Below are positions 1 to 8,454 of a stretch of 64,000 nt of DNA, piece by piece (within the stretch, counting starts at the first letter, position 1; every line of letters starts with the position of its first letter). A model generated the notes under the pieces. It worked only from the letters and a program-made list of their open reading frames with translations. It ran no database searches and was not told the DNA's origin. The position numbers and the translations under genes were made by a program. The stretch comes from Lachnospiraceae bacterium (GTDB taxonomy: Bacteria > Bacillota > Clostridia > Lachnospirales > Lachnospiraceae), in assembly GCA_017441295.1 (NCBI GenBank), contig JAFRYA010000026.1:1-64000 (forward strand), written 5' to 3'.

Positions 1-21
1 AAATTCCAGTTTCGTACTATG

Positions 22-215
22 TAAGTGTAGATGTAAGTGATACATCTGCACTTATTTTTTATAATTAAGGGGATAGCGGCCTGACGTAATTCCAGTAGGG
101 ACATAGTAGGTGCTCCCGTTCGACAAACAGTCAGCCGCCCCCCTTATTGTATGTATTCGGTTAAGCAGGTTGTAACCTAAATAGTTCAGGATTACGTGTC
201 ACCAACGAAAATGAG
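22..215 (+). ncRNA. putative IS110 bridge RNA
   Basis: The 5' non-coding end of the element is highly structured. A 14-bp stem (22-35 with 41-54, one G-U pair) is followed by a T run. A second long stem (67-85 with 130-145) encloses a loop holding AATTCCAG (88-95), identical to the left flank, and TGCTCC (111-116), complementary to the right flank at 1529-1534. A downstream stretch has ATAGTTCAG (181-189), which matches the right end ATAACTCAG with two wobble-compatible changes, and ACGAAA (205-210), complementary to the element's first bases (10-15). This is the target-loop then donor-loop order known for IS110/IS621 bridge RNAs. The exact RNA ends are not determined. Confidence 0.65.
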
Positions 216-270
216 TCTCAATAAGTGTGGGTGGTCGTCAGCTATGAAAAAACTAAGGAGGGAAGATTTA

Positions 271-1482
271 TTGATTAGTGTAGGTGTAGATGTATCAAAA
301 GGAAAAAGTACGATTTGTATTTTAAAACCGTATGGGGAAGTGATAATGTCCCCCAGAGATTACGAACACACACAAAGTGATCTTAAAAAGCTTGCAGATC
401 AGCTGGATGGTTTTGAAGAAGAGGTCCATGTAACTATGGAGGCTACCGGTAATTATCATTTTCCAATTGCAACATATTTGAAGAAAAAGGATTATGATGT
501 ACGAATTATAAATCCACTTGAGATGAAGCGTTACCGCTGCCAGGGGATAAGAAATCCAAAGACCGACAGCATTGATGCTACTATGATTGCTCAGTATGGC
601 ATAGACTCTTGGTTTCGCCCTTTTCATGATTGCGTTGAAGATAATGAACGAATTGAATTAAAAGCTTTGGGTATGCAGTACTTTAAAACCATGAAAACCA
701 GACAAGATAGATGCCTTGTACTGGAGAGTGTCATTGATCGAACATTGCCGGGAATCGGAGGCATTTTGAACGATTATGATAAACATACGGGAAAAGACAA
801 AAAAAGTGACTTTGTTTATGATTTTTATCATGCGGATAAGATCACTGTGTATTCTGAAAACAGATTCTGCGACAGGTATGCATCATGGTCAAAGAAGAAG
901 GGATACCGGTATAGAGAAAAAGAAGCCCGCCAGCTTTACTTTATCGCCAAAGACAGTATCCCAACACTTCCTCCGTCTGAGAACACAAAGCTGATTGTTC
1001 AAGACGCAGTAAAAATACTGAGAGAAGTTGATGCTTCTCTGTATGATATTCTAACCCGTATGAATGAAATAGCCAAGGGCTTACCAGAGTACGCAACCGT
1101 AATGGAGATGAAAGGCGTCGGAATATCAATAGGCCCGCGACTGATTGCAGAGATAGGAGATCCAAGAAGGTTTCATAACGCCAAAGCACTGATTGCATTT
1201 GCTGGGATTGATGCGCCACCATATCAATCCGGGAAATTTATGGGAACGGAAAGACATATGTCGAAAAGGGGATCAAGAGTAATGAGAAAAATAGGCTATG
1301 AATTAATGGATACTATCAATAAGCATCAGAAACTATACGCAGGAGATCCTGTGTGCGATTATTTTTTGACAAAGCGTGCTGAAGGGAAAAAATATCGAGT
1401 TGCAATGTTTGCAGCCTACAATAAGTTCCTACGAATATATCACTCAAAGGTATCTAGCGTTTTGAACGAGAGAGATATATAA
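271..1482 (+). CDS. IS110-family DEDD transposase/recombinase
   Basis: This recombinase cuts and joins DNA during guide-RNA-directed IS110 transposition. The start is placed at TTG 271 because AAGGAGG sits 9 nt upstream and the product then begins LISVGVDVSK, the normal N-terminus of the family; GTG 196 and ATG 244 are in frame but would run through the guide RNA region. From this start the RuvC-like acidic residues are Asp7, Glu57, Asp99 and Asp102. The C-terminal Transposase_20 domain contains the MKGVG and IAFAGI segments and a QSG motif with the probable catalytic serine near residue 320. At 403 aa the length is typical and no disruption is seen, so the element may still be active. Confidence 0.92.
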   Translation: MISVGVDVSKGKSTICILKPYGEVIMSPRDYEHTQSDLKKLADQLDGFEEEVHVTMEATGNYHFPIATYLKKKDYDVRIINPLEMKRYRCQGIRNPKTDSIDATMIAQYGIDSWFRPFHDCVEDNERIELKALGMQYFKTMKTRQDRCLVLESVIDRTLPGIGGILNDYDKHTGKDKKSDFVYDFYHADKITVYSENRFCDRYASWSKKKGYRYREKEARQLYFIAKDSIPTLPPSENTKLIVQDAVKILREVDASLYDILTRMNEIAKGLPEYATVMEMKGVGISIGPRLIAEIGDPRRFHNAKALIAFAGIDAPPYQSGKFMGTERHMSKRGSRVMRKIGYELMDTINKHQKLYAGDPVCDYFLTKRAEGKKYRVAMFAAYNKFLRIYHSKVSSVLNERDI

Positions 1483-1635
1483 AGCTCAAAAATCTACAAC
1501 TACGAAGAAACAGATATTAGATAACTCAGGAGCAGTATTTGCTGGTCTTATTTCCTGTGTTAAAATATCGGAAGAATTTAAAAATAATGAAATAATCAAA
1601 AAAATACTTGCAAAATATTAGCAGGTTTGACGAGT

Positions 1636-1790
1636 TGAGCCATGCCGACAGGTTCGCAGCAGAGCTGCTCATTGTCGCGGCTTCGCCGTATGCATCTGCT
1701 TCAATGCATACGCGCTTGAGAGCAAGCTCTCGCGCGACGCATCTCGCATCTGCGCATGGCTCATGCATACGCGCAAATTCAGATTTGCGG
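1636..1790. repeat. multi-hairpin intergenic element
   Basis: About 150 bp of GC-richer sequence lie between the IS and the GNAT gene. A 10-bp inverted repeat (1636-1645 with 1754-1763, TGAGCCATGC) brackets several small hairpins. These are AGCAG/CTGCT at 1658-1669, CGGC/GCCG at 1678-1688, TATGCAT/ATGCATA at 1689-1710, GAGAG/CTCTC at 1718-1731, and GCAAAT/ATTTGC at 1773-1788. The motif ATGCATACGCGC occurs twice. The last hairpin ends next to the GGAG ribosome site of the following gene, so it could affect its translation. The family is unknown. Confidence 0.55.
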
Positions 1791-1798
1791 AGACAGAT

Positions 1799-2251
1799 AT
1801 GGAAGGACTTGAATTTATAACATTGAGGGAAAAACCAACACTTAAAGACGCGGCTGCAGAATGGTTCCACAGTAAGTGGAGCGTACCAAAAGACGCATAT
1901 TTAGAGTGCATGGAAAGATATCTGAAGAACGAAACGGAATATGGATGGTACCTGTGCATGGACGGAACTAAAATTGTCGGTGGAATGGGTGTTATTGAAA
2001 ATGACTTTCATGACAGAAAAGATTTAAGCCCGAATGTCTGCGCCGTGTATACAGAAGAAGATTACCGATGTAAAGGTATTGCGGGACACTTACTGGATAT
2101 GACAGTAAATGATCTCAAAGCCAAAGGCATCACTCCTGTATATCTGTTAACAGATCATACCGGTTTTTATGAAAGATATGGCTGGGAGTTTTTCTGCATG
2201 GTTCAGGGAGACGGTGAGCTATATATGTCGAGGATGTATATTCACCGATGA
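1799..2251 (+). CDS. GNAT-family N-acetyltransferase
   Basis: A probable small-molecule or protein N-acetyltransferase using acetyl-CoA; the substrate is unknown. The start ATG 1799 is preceded by CGGAG and gives a 150-aa protein. The GNAT core is visible: a beta-strand with VCAVYTEEDYRCKGIAGHLL (the Q/RxxGxA CoA-binding motif reads RCKGIA) and a C-terminal TGFYERYGWEF segment typical of the fold's last helix and strand. The in-frame ATG at 1763 lies inside the hairpin element and is less likely. The gene sits alone between the repeat element and a short non-coding stretch. Confidence 0.8.
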   Translation: MEGLEFITLREKPTLKDAAAEWFHSKWSVPKDAYLECMERYLKNETEYGWYLCMDGTKIVGGMGVIENDFHDRKDLSPNVCAVYTEEDYRCKGIAGHLLDMTVNDLKAKGITPVYLLTDHTGFYERYGWEFFCMVQGDGELYMSRMYIHR

Positions 2252-2378
2252 AAGAAGATTATAGAAACCCTGGAAAAAGACGTGCTCATCCCCCCAGGCG
2301 AAAAGGAACTGATTCGCTTAGAAAAGCATAAATAAAAGCAATGAACTATAAGTAACAAATGAAAGGGGGCAAGGAAAT

Positions 2379-2786
2379 ATGATTGTCACAATTATACTTC
2401 AAGCAGCGCTGTGGCTATGGTTTCTTGGTTGTACAACAACCTATCGAATCGGCAAATATACGCTTGTCGAGGGAATGGGAATCAAGAGTGCTGAGTTTGT
2501 TACCCTTTGCGTGTATAGTATTGGATTGATTCTTTTTTATCTACTGCCAGTGGGGAAATGGATTCTGCTGGCTATACTGATTTTTTGGTTCGTTGTACAG
2601 TTTTTCTGCCACTGGTATTACACAATCTTTGGCGCTACCGAACGGAAATCAAAGGGCTACAATGATTGTTTTCGCAATACGGTCCATATTTTCCCAATAA
2701 GCGAAACTAGAATCATCCCTGATTTATATCACATCGTTCAACATACACTGATACTGCTGAATATTATTGTTTGTTTGACGCATTAG
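2379..2786 (+). CDS. hypothetical integral membrane protein
   Basis: I do not recognise this 135-aa protein. It starts with a hydrophobic segment (residues 2-18), has two more strong membrane segments (about 43-75) and a last one near 115-132, so roughly four transmembrane helices. A short polar loop with basic and aromatic residues (about 85-110) lies before the last helix. GGGGGC is 9-14 nt before the ATG. It is followed 38 nt later by the acetyltransferase and may be co-transcribed. The AT-rich composition is like its neighbours to the left, not those to the right. Confidence 0.6.
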   Translation: MIVTIILQAALWLWFLGCTTTYRIGKYTLVEGMGIKSAEFVTLCVYSIGLILFYLLPVGKWILLAILIFWFVVQFFCHWYYTIFGATERKSKGYNDCFRNTVHIFPISETRIIPDLYHIVQHTLILLNIIVCLTH

Positions 2787-2824
2787 AAAAAGAAAAGAAA
2801 AACGTTTTTAGAGATAAAAAACAT

Positions 2825-3475
2825 ATGAACTATAAAGTTGTTGATAAGGAAAAATATTACAGAAAAGGCGTTTTCAGGCATTTCACCGAAGACTGCAAAT
2901 GTTCGTCCTCTATGACGGCCAGAATCGACGTCACCGGGTTGGTCAATTTTTCTAAAGAATCAGGCACAAAGTTCTATCTGAACTTTTTGTATATCCTTTC
3001 AAAGGTATTGAATTCGCGCGAAGATTACAGAATGGATTATTTATATAATACGGATGAACTGATATGTTATGACGTTATCAATCCGACACATTACGTGTTT
3101 CATGAGGACACAGAAACATGCACAACTGTTCACTCAAAATATTACGAGGACTATAAAACGTTCTATGCGAACGCTCTTAGTGATCTGGAAGAGGCGAAGA
3201 AGACCAGAGAGTATGAGTATGATGATAAGAAATACCCGAACTGGTTTGACGCCTCGTACATATCCTGGCTTTCTTATGATTCAATGAATATTGAACTGCC
3301 GGACGGTTATTTGTATTTCCCGCCGATTGTAAATTGGGGCAGATACCATGTTGAAGGCGGCAGGCTGTTAATGCCTGTAACCGTTCGCCTTAATCACGCG
3401 ATTGCGGATGGATATCTGGTTGCAAACGTATTTCGGCTGCTGCAGCAGGAGATCAATAATTTTCTGATTGATTAG
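2825..3475 (+). CDS. CatA-like (chloramphenicol acetyltransferase-family) O-acetyltransferase
   Basis: A CoA-dependent O-acetyltransferase of the trimeric CAT fold. The 216-aa product aligns by eye with the family from the start (MNYKVVDKEKYYRKGVFRHF, then the SMTARIDVT strand). The catalytic signature appears near the end as NHAIADGY with His191; the classical CAT motif is HHAVCDG, so the first His is replaced by Asn, as is common in the CatA-like group. The start ATG 2825 fits the family N-terminus better than the upstream in-frame TTG 2771. Whether it gives chloramphenicol resistance cannot be told from the sequence. Confidence 0.82.
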   Translation: MNYKVVDKEKYYRKGVFRHFTEDCKCSSSMTARIDVTGLVNFSKESGTKFYLNFLYILSKVLNSREDYRMDYLYNTDELICYDVINPTHYVFHEDTETCTTVHSKYYEDYKTFYANALSDLEEAKKTREYEYDDKKYPNWFDASYISWLSYDSMNIELPDGYLYFPPIVNWGRYHVEGGRLLMPVTVRLNHAIADGYLVANVFRLLQQEINNFLID

Positions 3476-3593
3476 TCTGCATGTTTTATTATATCCTTAA
3501 GATAGCAATAGCGATATCTGACATTATAAAGAAGCCCGATCATGTTCGGAGCTATGAGCCGCCTCTGGCAGGCATTATCACAGGAGGTACAAA

Positions 3594-3908
3594 ATGGGAT
3601 TATTTGGTTCAAGCAAAAAACAGGAAGCAGCAACAGTAAAGATCGATTACTTCTTCACACCGGAAGCTTTGGCTCAGGTAAGACAGGTCCTGGAGTCTAA
3701 GTTCTCCACAGGTGCGTATGGCATCAGATTTTCTGATGAAGCAAAATATCTGCTGGAAGCCACGAAAGACCCTGACAGGATCTACGACAAAAAGGAAGTG
3801 AGGAAGCTGATTTATTCAGCCGGCGTCATGACGAAGGTGGAGCCTTCGATCGAGCCGGCCCTTCAGACAGCAATAGATAAATTCAAAGCCACAAAGAATA
3901 TGTTCTAA
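3594..3908 (+). CDS. hypothetical protein, first gene of the zinc-ribbon operon
   Basis: The 104-aa product is not recognised. It is soluble, with no signal peptide. It starts with a short flexible lysine-rich stretch (GSSKKQEAA), followed by an alpha/beta-looking body with two amphipathic helices (about residues 22-36 and 65-78). An optimal AGGAGG lies 7 nt before the ATG. It is only 15 nt upstream of the large zinc-ribbon membrane protein, so the two are very likely made together with the third gene at 7269. Confidence 0.65.
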   Translation: MGLFGSSKKQEAATVKIDYFFTPEALAQVRQVLESKFSTGAYGIRFSDEAKYLLEATKDPDRIYDKKEVRKLIYSAGVMTKVEPSIEPALQTAIDKFKATKNMF

Positions 3909-3923
3909 AGCGAGGAATGTCCT

Positions 3924-6900
3924 ATGGTTTATTATTGCAAATACTGCGGAAAAGAACTGCAGGATGGCGCGGCATTCTGTGCCGGCTGTGGCAAACCGGT
4001 GCCTCAGGAAGTACTGGACGCAAGGGCAGCAGCTGCTGCTCAGCAGGCGTCTTCGCAGCCGGTGAAAGCAAAGCGGGGATTCTTTGCGGATTTTAAGGAT
4101 GAACTGACCGATCTCTTCAAACACCCGGTCAGGCTGATTCCAGCTGCCGTTCTGACAGTTATATGGATTTTGTTCTCCTTGCTCAGCTCACTGGTCAAGG
4201 ATACCGCGATCATGCGGGTGATCAATACTATCACATTCTCTAACGCCGGCATGTACGGCGGGGTCATAGGCAGCATAGGCGGCATCTTCGGCAAGGCCTG
4301 TTTCGCTGCTATTATTACCGCACTGGTAACATCACTTATTCAGAAAAAGAACCCGTTCAAGGCTGGCGGCGTAAAGACAGGTTTCAAAAGCGCTGCGTTC
4401 AGCGGCCTGAGATCAGTTGCACCGTTCCTGATAGGAGGAGGCATAGGCCTGATCCTGTACTGGTTCTTTAACATTACATCAACCCCGAGAAACCTGATGG
4501 TCGCTGTTGCAGGTGCAGCTGCGGCTGTCATTGCCGTGATCAGCGGACACGGTCTGCTGTTTTCACTTCTCTCAGGGATAGTTAATAAAATCTCCAAAGG
4601 CAAGATTCCGACCGGAGCGCTGATCCGCCGTCTGTTGACAGGCTTCGCGGCAGGCTTCGCAGTGGGCATCCCGGTGACTTTTGCGAGGATTCCATGGGTG
4701 ATCGTAGCTGCGGGCGGATTGTTCCTGATCGTGGGCATCATTTTCATGCTGATCGGAAAGAACGGCGCGAAGCGTATTGCTGCCGCTGTGGCAGTTATCC
4801 TGATCGCCGGTAGCCTGATAATGCCGTTTGCGGGCATAGCCAGGGCCGATACTGAGAACGAGACCAATGCGCTGGCAGGAAAGTATTCCGGCATGGTCAG
4901 AATGATTTACGGAGAGGTTACTGACGAAGGTTTCAAAAACTACAGCGAAGGGAAGATGGGACTGGACACCTTTGTGAAATCATACATGGGTGCCAAGGAC
5001 AAACTCTCCAAGGAGGAACTGGATGAGAAACTGGCCGATCTGATCTGGGATTCAGATATAGAGGCCGGCGAGTCCGGCATGCGCATTGAAGTGACTGACG
5101 CTGCCAAGGGCAAATGCAGCATTACGTTCTCACTCACAGCCGCAAACCACGAATGGAAGTCCAACGAAGACGCTTTCAATCTGGGCGCCAACAGCATTGA
5201 AGTCACCCTGAAGGGTGTATATAAGAACGGTGTGATCACTGTTTCATCAGCCACTGGAGACGTAACCCGGGCTGCGGGCACGATCGACGTTTTATCAGGA
5301 GGCGGCAAAGTATATCTGCAATCTTCCGACATGACCATCGAAGTGGCAAACGGCGGCATACCGCTTTATTTGGGCCTCGTATCAATCGACGCTGAAATGG
5401 ACAGCGACCAGGCAGGTGTTTTCAAAAAGGCACCGGATATAAACGAACCTATCACGATCGATGATATCGTGGGCTATTACAAGTACACAGGCATGAACTA
5501 CGAAACGGGCGAAGTAATGGACGCCTATTTCAAGATAGAAAAAGTGAGTGGCTCTTCATTCAGATTCTCAAGCCTGGAACCTGTGGCAGAGATCGAGACC
5601 ATTGATTGGAGTTCGTTTTACGAGGAAGATGAAAATACAACAATCACCACATGGGATAATAATGTGGACCTGACTTTATTCAATTACAACCAGTCACAGG
5701 CCACAGGCCAGACTGAGGAGAGTATTAATGGCATGAAAGCTGTTGAATACTATCCTGAACTGGGAGTTTCCACTGAAATCTTTAACTCTGAGGATAAAGC
5801 GTACTGTGACTTCGCTTTCAGCAGGACTGAGAGCGGAGGCATCCATGCGGTTTATGAAAACCATATGGATTTCGGAGCAGGCTACAATATTATGGACCAC
5901 TGGGAAATGGACAAGGTAAAATATCTGCCGGGCGAGGGAATACTGACTGAACTGCCGGAGAATACGCCTGAGGAGACGACTCCTGAAGAGACTATTCCGG
6001 AGCCTGAGACCGACGAGACAGAGCCGGCATCTGCCGAGCCTGAAACGGATGAGCCTGAGCAGGCTACTCCTGAAAGAGAAACCGGGATTTTTCCTGAGGA
6101 TTATGACGACGACTATTACAGGGAGTCTATATACGACCCGGATTACGGCGATCTGCCTCATACTAAAGGAGGCGTGATTGCTGATTCCGTGGCAACGGCA
6201 CTCATAGGCGGAGGCGTTGGCGCGATCATTGGAGGACTTGCCGGAGCCGGCGGTGACGGTGGTGACGGCGGCGACGGTGGTTCCGGAGGAGAAGGCCCTG
6301 GCGGCGGAGGAGACTGGAATGTGGACAGCGAAGGCAATGTCAGCTTCACAGATCCATCAACCGGCAAGACTGTAAAATATGAGCAGACCGGATACGATCC
6401 GGATACCGGGGAGCCCGTTTACCACAATTCTGAGTCCTGGGGTCAGGAATACAAGATAGATGACCTGAAGGAAATGTTTGACCGTACCAGCCGCGAAAGT
6501 GATTATTACAAGAATATCCGCGACACTTACGATCAGACCCAGAAAGAGCAGAGAGAAGATAACCAGGATCTTTCCTGTGAGGCTAAGGACTGGGAACGTG
6601 AAAAGAAAGATATCGCGGAGCAGGAGCGTATACAGGACGTACGTAATCAGATTGCCTATAAACACGGCGTCTACGACGGCAACGTCAATGAGGTCAAGAA
6701 GGATATCCTGAGGGATAGGAACGAGGAATACAAGAAGCAGGCTGAGCATGAAGCCAGGGCAGAGTATATGAATGCCGGATTCCAGACAGCCCAGAACATC
6801 CAGAAGGGCGCGGACGTAGCAATCGCGGTGGGTGAAAAGATAGCTTCTTATACGCCTGCAGCACCTATTGCCAAGGTCATCAAGAAGACATACATAGTGG

Positions 6901-7247
6901 GCAAGAATGCTGCATCCAACATAGGCAGTTACACCGCTGGTACTAAGAGCTTCGGTCAGGCTGTAGGCGATACTTTCGTCAGCTCGGCCGGAGACCTGGT
7001 CAAGGATTCCGCCGACGGATTCGGCCAGAAGCTCCTGTACAATACAACTATGGAAGGCGGCAAGACTGTTTTCCAGGGTCTGATCGACGGTAAATCCGCA
7101 GAGAAAATCCGCGACGAGACCTTACAGAAGATGGAAAAAGGCATGAACGACACAATAAATGAAGGTGTTAATACATTCATTTTAGGCGATACGCCTCTTG
7201 GCACGCTGATGACAGAACTTGATAATATGGAACCGAATGAGGAATAA
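3924..7247 (+). CDS. large zinc-ribbon membrane protein, 1107 aa
   Basis: The N-terminus is a CxxC-x10-CxxC zinc ribbon (Cys5, 8, 19, 22). It is followed by about seven hydrophobic segments between residues 55 and 305. A beta-rich region (about 310-690) follows, then an acidic Thr/Pro/Glu linker (about 690-740). Next come an Asp/Tyr-rich stretch, a glycine-zipper segment (ALIGGGVGAIIGGLAGA) and a glycine/aspartate run (about 785-805). A charged helical tail ends the protein. The likely topology is cytoplasmic ribbon, membrane block, then a long extracytoplasmic part, but this was not tested. The function is unknown. Genes on both sides are close (15 nt and 21 nt) and the third also carries a zinc ribbon, so the three probably form one complex. 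Confidence 0.7.
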   Translation: MVYYCKYCGKELQDGAAFCAGCGKPVPQEVLDARAAAAAQQASSQPVKAKRGFFADFKDELTDLFKHPVRLIPAAVLTVIWILFSLLSSLVKDTAIMRVINTITFSNAGMYGGVIGSIGGIFGKACFAAIITALVTSLIQKKNPFKAGGVKTGFKSAAFSGLRSVAPFLIGGGIGLILYWFFNITSTPRNLMVAVAGAAAAVIAVISGHGLLFSLLSGIVNKISKGKIPTGALIRRLLTGFAAGFAVGIPVTFARIPWVIVAAGGLFLIVGIIFMLIGKNGAKRIAAAVAVILIAGSLIMPFAGIARADTENETNALAGKYSGMVRMIYGEVTDEGFKNYSEGKMGLDTFVKSYMGAKDKLSKEELDEKLADLIWDSDIEAGESGMRIEVTDAAKGKCSITFSLTAANHEWKSNEDAFNLGANSIEVTLKGVYKNGVITVSSATGDVTRAAGTIDVLSGGGKVYLQSSDMTIEVANGGIPLYLGLVSIDAEMDSDQAGVFKKAPDINEPITIDDIVGYYKYTGMNYETGEVMDAYFKIEKVSGSSFRFSSLEPVAEIETIDWSSFYEEDENTTITTWDNNVDLTLFNYNQSQATGQTEESINGMKAVEYYPELGVSTEIFNSEDKAYCDFAFSRTESGGIHAVYENHMDFGAGYNIMDHWEMDKVKYLPGEGILTELPENTPEETTPEETIPEPETDETEPASAEPETDEPEQATPERETGIFPEDYDDDYYRESIYDPDYGDLPHTKGGVIADSVATALIGGGVGAIIGGLAGAGGDGGDGGDGGSGGEGPGGGGDWNVDSEGNVSFTDPSTGKTVKYEQTGYDPDTGEPVYHNSESWGQEYKIDDLKEMFDRTSRESDYYKNIRDTYDQTQKEQREDNQDLSCEAKDWEREKKDIAEQERIQDVRNQIAYKHGVYDGNVNEVKKDILRDRNEEYKKQAEHEARAEYMNAGFQTAQNIQKGADVAIAVGEKIASYTPAAPIAKVIKKTYIVGKNAASNIGSYTAGTKSFGQAVGDTFVSSAGDLVKDSADGFGQKLLYNTTMEGGKTVFQGLIDGKSAEKIRDETLQKMEKGMNDTINEGVNTFILGDTPLGTLMTELDNMEPNEE

Positions 7248-7268
7248 TAATCAGAGGAGTTAAACAAT

Positions 7269-7700
7269 ATGGAAGTTTACAAGAAACTGACTGAAGCAAT
7301 AAACAGCATTGATCCTAATATCATTTACTGGGAATGTCCCGGCGCAGATGACGTTTACGACCGTAACGCGCTGCTGAATGTAGCGGACCAGCTGGAGCCG
7401 ATCTTCGATCCGGAGGGCCTTAACTACTATATGCCATTCCAGGACGGCGAGATAAAACTGCTGCTGATGAGAGAGGGCCAGATAATGACGATATTTACAC
7501 CTTTCGACATGCCTGAGAACTGGCAGCCAAAGGCGCCTGAAACAGTTCAGGAAGAAGCAGCAGCTGAACCAGAGGCTGAGCCTGCACCGGCAGCAGTGCA
7601 GAATTCTGAGGTTTTGCAGTACAGGTTCTGTCCGAAATGCGGAACACCTATCACTCCGGGAGCAGTCTTCTGCAGCAAATGCGGCAACAAACTGAAATAA
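7269..7700 (+). CDS. small protein with C-terminal zinc ribbon
   Basis: The 143-aa protein has an N-terminal acidic alpha/beta region (about 1-80). An Ala/Pro/Glu-rich linker (about 88-112) follows, then a CPKC...CSKC zinc ribbon with Cys121, 124, 135 and 138. No membrane segment is present. It lies 21 nt after the large zinc-ribbon protein, has GAGG before its ATG and is followed by a strong terminator, so it ends the operon. The mirrored placement of the ribbons (N-terminal in the large protein, C-terminal here) suggests partners, but no function can be assigned. Confidence 0.65.
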   Translation: MEVYKKLTEAINSIDPNIIYWECPGADDVYDRNALLNVADQLEPIFDPEGLNYYMPFQDGEIKLLLMREGQIMTIFTPFDMPENWQPKAPETVQEEAAAEPEAEPAPAAVQNSEVLQYRFCPKCGTPITPGAVFCSKCGNKLK

Positions 7701-7712
7701 AACGAAGTAAAT

Positions 7713-7746
7713 AAAAAAGAGACAGGCTAGCCCTGTCTCTTTTTTG
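7713..7746 (+). terminator. intrinsic terminator after the zinc-ribbon operon
   Basis: The inverted repeat AAGAGACAGG/CCTGTCTCTT with a short loop is flanked by an A run before and a T run after, so it can act in both directions. It directly follows the stop codon of the operon's last gene. Confidence 0.9.
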
Positions 7747-7883
7747 TTTTTGAAATTATTTGTTTTCTGCTATTACTTTCGCAGATCCGGTAGCTGTTTC
7801 AACAACGCTGACTATTTCCTAAATATTCAAACCTTGAGATTTTATCTCAAAAAAGAAAAAAGTCTAGGAAGGATTAATTGTAT

Positions 7884-7915
7884 TTGGACATATTTTCCGG
7901 AGAATGCGTTATAAT
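7884..7915 (+). promoter_or_regulatory. putative promoter of the lipoprotein operon
   Basis: TATAAT at 7910-7915 is perfect; the nearest -35-like element is TTGGAC/TGGACA at 7884-7890, a long spacing of 19-20 bp. It lies 30 nt upstream of the lipoprotein start. The -10 is convincing, the -35 is weak. Confidence 0.45.
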
Positions 7916-7944
7916 AATATAAATATGATTTCGAAGGACATACT

Positions 7945-8454
7945 ATGAAAAAAATAATAAATATAATACTTGTGTCTCTGGTCATTTTTCTGCTAAGTGC
8001 CTGCAGTCAACAGGATAAGGAAACAACACCGGACAGCGGCGCCGCACCAGAGACTGAAACGCCTCCGGAAACAACCACAGATATGGAAACACAGTCAGAA
8101 AAAAGCTTGATAATGACTATAGCCGGTACAGAAGTGGCTGTTCAATGGGAAGATAATGAATCTGTTGATGCACTGAAAGAGTATGTTAAAGACAGGCCGC
8201 TGACCATAGAAATGTCTATGTACGGAGGATTCGAACAGGTCGGAGAACTGGGAACTGAATTGCCAAGAGATGACGTGCAGATAACCACGGACGCAGGTGA
8301 CATAGTTCTGTATTCGGGGGATAATATTGTTGTCTTCTATGGATCAAACTCCTGGGCATATACCCGGCTGGGACATATCGCCGGTCTGTCTGAAGAAGAG
8401 CTGGCAGTATTACTTGGAGAGCATGACGTAACAATAACACTGGAGATGAGATAA
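7945..8454 (+). CDS. lipoprotein with cyclophilin-like fold domain
   Basis: The product is 169 aa. A lipoprotein signal peptide ends in the lipobox LSAC with Cys20, so the protein is expected to be anchored to the outer face of the membrane. A Thr/Glu/Pro-rich linker (about 21-52) is followed by a cyclophilin-like domain. Its family features are the [10 protein letters not shown] segment, the [20 protein letters not shown] core and the YTRLGHI segment. The stop codon overlaps the start of the next gene by one base (TAATG), so translation of the two is coupled. Its ligand is unknown. Confidence 0.8.
   Translation: MKKIINIILVSLVIFLLSACSQQDKETTPDSGAAPETETPPETTTDMETQSEKSLIMTIAGTEVAVQWEDNESVDALKEYVKDRPLTIEMSMYGGFEQVGELGTELPRDDVQITTDAGDIVLYSGDNIVVFYGSNSWAYTRLGHIAGLSEEELAVLLGEHDVTITLEMR

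Larger units (their letters stand above)
10..1529 (+). mobile_element. IS110-family insertion sequence, complete, about 1.52 kb
   Basis: The element carries one DEDD transposase and a long 5' non-coding end, with no terminal inverted repeats, as expected of IS110. The ends were placed by guide logic. The left flank reads AATTCC-AG then TTTCGT (2-15), and the right end reads ATAACTC-AG then GAGCA (1521-1534). The shared dinucleotide AG (8-9 and 1528-1529) would be the core left at both ends. The predicted empty site is AATTCC-AG-GAGCA. The exact ends are inference; the transposase and lack of inverted repeats are seen directly. Confidence 0.75.

Noticed and set aside
22..60. Simple terminator reading of the first hairpin plus T run
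   Set aside because: It could stop upstream transcription, but its place in the IS left end and the downstream guide matches favour a bridge-RNA stem; both roles remain possible.
196..270. In-frame GTG 196 and ATG 244 as transposase starts
   Set aside because: They have no good ribosome site and would overlap the guide region; AAGGAGG directs TTG 271.
2252..2335. 27-codon frame (KKIIETLEKDVLIPPGEKELIRLEKHK, key part DVLIPPGEKELIRLEK) right after the GNAT stop
   Set aside because: No start or ribosome site; may be the end of a lost gene but the family could not be named, so it is not annotated.
7764..7830. Minus-strand fragment IVSVVETATGSAKVIAENK-stop in the gap before the lipoprotein gene
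   Set aside because: Only 20 codons between stops; could be a gene remnant but no support beyond a protein-like look.
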